A stretch of 10,243 bases of DNA from Acidobacteriota bacterium (lineage in GTDB: Bacteria; Acidobacteriota; Terriglobia; Terriglobales; Acidobacteriaceae), in the NCBI GenBank assembly GCA_021851465.1, contig JAJZDL010000089.1, positions 716-10,958 of the forward strand. Reading direction: 5' to 3'. Shown in pieces: positions 8,570 to 10,243 of this stretch. Position 1 is the first letter of the stretch. Every line of letters begins with the position of its first letter. The notes beneath the pieces are model-generated. The model saw nothing but the letters and a program-made list of their open reading frames with translations. It ran no database searches and was not told the DNA's origin. The translations under genes and the position numbers were made by a program.

Positions 8570-8573
8570 CGGC

Positions 8574-9212
8574 ATGAAGGTAGCCATCTTTGGAGCGAGT
8601 GGCGGAACAGGCAGTTTGCTGACGGAGCGCTGCCTGGGTGCCGGGTACGAGGTGACTGCGCTGCTGCGGTCGCCGGAGGCGTTCCCGTTTCGAGATCGCG
8701 TGCGTCCGATTGAGGGCAGCGCCTTCGACGGCGATGCGGTTCGCCGAACCGTCGATGGCGCGGACGTGGTTCTCTCGGCGCTGGGTGCGCGCTCCCTGAA
8801 GAAGGAGGATGTTCTGGAGCGCGCGGTTCCACTGATTGTCGAGGCGATGCGCGATACAGGAGTGCGGCGGATCGTCGCACTCGGGTCCGCTGGAGCGTTG
8901 GACGACTCACTCAGCAAGCAGCCTGCATACCGCCGCTGGATTGTCCAGAGCATCGTCTATAAAACTCTCCTGAAGTGGCCTGTTGCGTCGCAGCGAGCGC
9001 AGTGGAGGACGCTCTCGGCGAGCGGGCTGGAGTGGACGATGGTGATGCCGCCGATGTTGACCAACAGCCGCGCGCGTGGCCACTGCCGCATCGACGGCGA
9101 CGCCCTGCCGCGCAACGGTTCGCGCATCTCGCGTTCAGATGTTGCGGATTTTATGATGCAGCAGATAGACAACCCTCAATGGATCGGCAAGGGCGTCTAC
9201 ATCGCTTGGTAA
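8574..9212 (+). CDS. NAD(P)-binding atypical SDR / NmrA-like oxidoreductase
   Basis: A 212-aa single-domain Rossmann protein, probably cytoplasmic. The N-terminal strand carries the dinucleotide motif GASGGTG (7-13), typical of atypical short-chain dehydrogenases. Arg32 just after the second strand (ALLRSPE) suggests NADP(H) preference. VLSALGA (66-72) and RRIVALGSAGA (98-108) are the next conserved strands, and RISRSDVADFM (184-194) is the usual C-terminal helix signature of the NAD(P)H-binding/NmrA-like group that includes biliverdin reductase B and YwnB-type proteins. There is no classical YxxxK catalytic pair in the expected place, so it may be a reductase of small compounds or flavins, or a redox sensor. 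The substrate cannot be named. It stands alone with its own ribosome site and a possible terminator behind it, and is divergent from dnaN. Confidence 0.85.
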   Translation: MKVAIFGASGGTGSLLTERCLGAGYEVTALLRSPEAFPFRDRVRPIEGSAFDGDAVRRTVDGADVVLSALGARSLKKEDVLERAVPLIVEAMRDTGVRRIVALGSAGALDDSLSKQPAYRRWIVQSIVYKTLLKWPVASQRAQWRTLSASGLEWTMVMPPMLTNSRARGHCRIDGDALPRNGSRISRSDVADFMMQQIDNPQWIGKGVYIAW

Positions 9213-9238
9213 CGATGTGGGTGGGAGCGATGGCAGCA

Positions 9239-9266
9239 GGAAGGGTCTCGCAGACTTCCATTTTTA
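9239..9266 (+). terminator. Possible rho-independent terminator after the SDR gene
   Basis: GGAAG and TCT (separated by a two-base GG bulge) can pair with AGACTTCC across a CGC loop (9239-9259), followed by ATTTTTA (9260-9266). It lies 27 bases after the stop codon, in the right place and orientation. The bulge makes the stem modest. Confidence 0.45.
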
Positions 9267-9332
9267 TACCAACACCATAAACTCTCGACATCCGAAAAAA
9301 TCGTTGGCCAAGGCGATTGCGTGGGTTGGGTG

Positions 9333-9361
9333 AAGTATATATTTAATAGTCTATATTTATA
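9333..9361 (-). repeat. 29-bp AT-rich inverted repeat, right copy
   Basis: Perfect reverse complement of 21-49. On its outer side it runs into C tracts at 9362-9369 and 9372-9378, mirroring the poly-G at 1-19. One base beyond the inner edge the two copies differ by a single-base indel in the A run, after which similarity ends. Confidence 0.85.
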
Positions 9362-9451
9362 CCCCCCCCATCCCCCCCTGCTGCATTTCGCGGGGTAAGG
9401 CCAGTGTTTTCAAGGTCTCCAGGGCAAAGTATAGAGGATAGAGACTTTGTG

Positions 9452-9522
9452 CGTAAGCCGATTGGATTCAGTGTCTTGCGGGGTGGTGGTGGCGGCAAAG
9501 TATTCAATCGGTGGGGCTTACG
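9452..9522. repeat. Long-loop inverted repeat within the AAAGTATT region
   Basis: CGTAAGCC plus GATTG (9452-9464) can pair with CAATC (9505-9509) and GGCTTACG (9515-9522), giving 13 pairs with a five-base bulge (9510-9514) and a loop of about 40 bases. It means the second AAAGTATT unit has a partial inverted partner upstream. Confidence 0.5.
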
Positions 9523-9550
9523 GCTAAAGTATTGGCAATAGATGGCTTAT
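9494..9550 (+). repeat. Two tandem 29-bp AAAGTATT / GGCTTA units
   Basis: AAAGTATT occurs at 9497-9504 and 9526-9533, and GGCTTA at 9515-9520 and 9544-9549, both pairs exactly 29 bp apart, with variable sequence between. A third, more diverged unit with AAAGTAT (9426-9432) and GACTT (9443-9447) lies upstream. Similar spaced motifs are, as I recall, common between genes in Acidobacteriaceae. Confidence 0.65.
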
Positions 9551-9617
9551 GGTGGCGGCCGCCATGGGCTTTTGGGGGTGATGATGCTCAGGCTTCGCGG
9601 CGGCCGAGGGTTATAGG

Positions 9618-9634
9618 GCGGGCCTTCAGCCCGC
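9618..9634. repeat. GC-rich hairpin (6-bp stem)
   Basis: GCGGGC and GCCCGC enclose the five-base loop CTTCA. No T tract follows, and no gene ends nearby, so it is probably part of a repeat rather than a terminator. Confidence 0.6.
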
Positions 9635-9654
9635 GGACGGCTTCGTTGCGGCCT

Positions 9655-9673
9655 CCTGGGCCTTCGGCCCAGG
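9655..9673. repeat. GC-rich hairpin (8-bp stem)
   Basis: CCTGGGCC and GGCCCAGG form a perfect 8-bp stem around TTC. It lies 20 bases after the previous hairpin and has a related CCTTC(A/G)G centre, suggesting a repeat unit made of paired hairpins. No T tract follows. Confidence 0.65.
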
Positions 9674-9693
9674 CTAGGATAGGGCGCGCCGTT

Positions 9694-9772
9694 GGCGCTT
9701 TGCCTGGGCGGCTTGCGCCGGGGGCGATTGGCTGAGCCGAGCTTGCGCAGGGCGCTTTGCCTGGTGGGCTTG
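9694..9772 (+). repeat. 22-bp direct repeat, two copies 57 bp apart
   Basis: GGCGCTTTGCCTGG followed by two variable-position bases and GGCTTG occurs at 9694-9715 and again at 9751-9772, with two differences in 22 bases. The sequence between includes CTTGCGC words related to the flanks of both copies, so a longer diverged unit of about 57 bp may be duplicated. Confidence 0.65.
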
Positions 9773-9807
9773 AGGATCGTCGGTTGTCAATGAACTACGT
9801 ATAATCT

Positions 9808-9824
9808 ACACATTATAAATGTGT
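9808..9824. repeat. AT-rich palindrome
   Basis: ACACATT and AATGTGT are perfect inverted arms around ATA. It follows a TATAAT word at 9800-9805 that has no good -35 partner (TTGTCA at 9784-9789 is only 10 bases away). It resembles an operator or a short hairpin, but no gene follows within the window. Confidence 0.5.
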
Positions 9825-9861
9825 TATTGCGCGGCTTGGGGCATCCAGCCGCCGGAAAAAT

Positions 9862-9880
9862 GCGGGGATTCTTCCCCTGC
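9862..9880. repeat. Small hairpin before the CAGAATGACA array
   Basis: GCGGGGA pairs with TCCCCTGC across a TTCT loop with one bulged T. It abuts the left edge of the 30-bp array and may be part of the same element. Confidence 0.4.
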
Positions 9881-9881
9881 G

Positions 9882-9972
9882 ACAAGCTCAGGGTCAGAAT
9901 GACAAGTCATAAACAAGGCTGCGCTCAGAATGACACGCTTCAAGATCGCTTCGCTTAGAAGGACAGTTCAAT
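9882..9972 (+). repeat. Degenerate 30-bp tandem array (CAGAATGACA core), three units
   Basis: CAGAATGACA occurs at 9895-9904 and 9926-9935, and the variant TAGAAGGACA at 9956-9965, giving spacings of 31 and 30 bp. The bases before the core are also related (ACAAGCTCAGGGT, ACAAGGCTGCGCT, AGATCGCTTCGCT). Units are too diverged, and the non-core parts too similar, for a CRISPR array. Confidence 0.65.
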
Positions 9973-10080
9973 TTCGATCTACAGTTCTATTTTACCAAGC
10001 GGGGGGAAACTACTATGCCAACTTTTTGGGGATATTTTTGGGGTGGAAGTGGTTTTGATTGTGTCGGTTGATGGATTTGT

Positions 10081-10128
10081 GGGGCGGGGTGGGGGGTTGA
10101 CAGGGATTTGCGGGGGTGGGGAAAAGGG
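10081..10128 (+). other. G-quadruplex-prone stretch
   Basis: Seven G runs of three or more lie within 48 bases: 10081-10084, 10086-10089, 10091-10096, 10103-10105, 10112-10116, 10118-10121 and 10126-10128. Loops of 1, 1 and 6 bases between the first four satisfy the usual four-run pattern. Confidence 0.6.
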
Positions 10129-10192
10129 CAAAGGCAAAGGCAAAAGCAAAGGCAAAAGCAAAGGCAGAGGCAGAGGCAGAGGCAGAGGCAGA
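10127..10192 (+). repeat. Hexamer tandem repeat, 11 units
   Basis: Eleven consecutive 6-bp units: GGCAAA three times, then AGCAAA, GGCAAA, AGCAAA, then GGCAGA five times. The array has two blocks, an older-looking mixed GGCAAA/AGCAAA part and a homogeneous GGCAGA part, and ends in GGCTGG. The 6-bp period would keep a reading frame, but no gene encloses it here. Confidence 0.9.
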
Positions 10193-10243
10193 GGCTGGAG
10201 ATTGTTGGGAGAACGGGGCGGGCGGTTGGGGTTTGGCGGAGAG

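Larger units (their letters stand above)
7967..8573. other. Gene-free spacer between divergent dnaN and the SDR gene
   Basis: About 600 bp with no credible gene on either strand; the short open frames here overlap one another and resemble no family I know. It must hold the promoters of both divergent genes. Contents seen: the 35-codon open extension upstream of dnaN, a TTGACA at 8022-8027 with no matching -10, two weak DnaA-box-like words (8163-8171 and 8282-8290, each 7 of 9 against TGTGGATAA), a short AGCAGT-type repeat near 8252-8264, and an AT-rich segment at about 8480-8550 before the SDR gene. I found no convincing dnaN promoter. Confidence 0.6.
9362..10243. other. Gene-free intergenic repeat island
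   Basis: No credible coding sequence on either strand over at least 880 bp. The small open frames at 9511-9735 (+) and 9979-10161 (-) read straight through hairpins and simple repeats. The + strand becomes strikingly G-rich from about 9480. At least seven unrelated repeat or structure types are packed here, listed individually below. Between them, about 9970-10080 holds AT-rich and G-run sequence with no feature I can name. The region runs to the window edge. Confidence 0.75.

Noticed and set aside
21..9361. Composite transposon or genomic island bounded by the inverted repeat
   Set aside because: No transposase, integrase or cargo genes; contents are conserved housekeeping genes, and no target duplication is visible.
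9511..9735. 74-codon + strand open frame
   Set aside because: It reads through two perfect hairpins and half of a direct repeat, with no ribosome site; it is repeat-derived.
9882..9972. Short CRISPR array
   Set aside because: Repeats are degenerate, spacers are not unique or uniform, and no cas gene is near.
9979..10161. 60-codon Pro/Leu-rich - strand open frame
   Set aside because: It is the translation of the G-rich run and hexamer array read in reverse.

Overview
The window is a stretch of GC-rich bacterial chromosome, most likely from an acidobacterium of the Terriglobia/Acidobacteriaceae group (Edaphobacter, Granulicella, Terriglobus). I base this on the look of the proteins and on the intergenic style of G/C homopolymers, AAAGTATT motifs and GGCAAA-type hexamers, which I recall from that group but could not check by search.

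From left to right: (1) A 19-base poly-G tract and a 29-bp AT-rich element at positions 1-49, whose inverted copy lies at 9333-9361. (2) A large + strand gene (188-2851) encoding an AMP-forming acyl synthetase, an acyl carrier protein-like domain and a PlsC-type acyltransferase in one chain. An in-frame TAA cuts off the last part of the acyltransferase, which continues in the same frame to 3019. (3) hemB on the - strand (3050-4039), convergent with the fusion gene. (4) mutS2 on the + strand (4131-6623), divergent from hemB across 91 bp. (5) dnaN on the - strand (6803-7966), convergent with mutS2, with a clear ribosome binding site that fixes its start. (6) A spacer of about 600 bp without a gene. 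(7) A small NAD(P)-binding atypical SDR protein on the + strand (8574-9212), with a good ribosome binding site and a possible terminator. (8) About 0.9-1.0 kb without a credible gene (9213-10243), densely packed with different repeats: the inverted element, C tracts, 29-bp AAAGTATT repeats, GC hairpins, a 22-bp direct repeat, an AT palindrome, a 30-bp degenerate array, a G-quadruplex-prone stretch and an 11-unit hexamer array.

The genes belong to unrelated housekeeping tasks: membrane lipid acylation, tetrapyrrole synthesis, DNA recombination or ribosome rescue, and replication. They alternate in strand, so they are independent transcription units rather than an operon. I see no defence, secretion, mobile or biosynthetic cluster, and no convincing new multi-gene system. 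The points most worth a second look are the three-domain lipid enzyme with its in-frame stop, the 29-bp inverted element 9.3 kb apart, and the repeat island at the right end.
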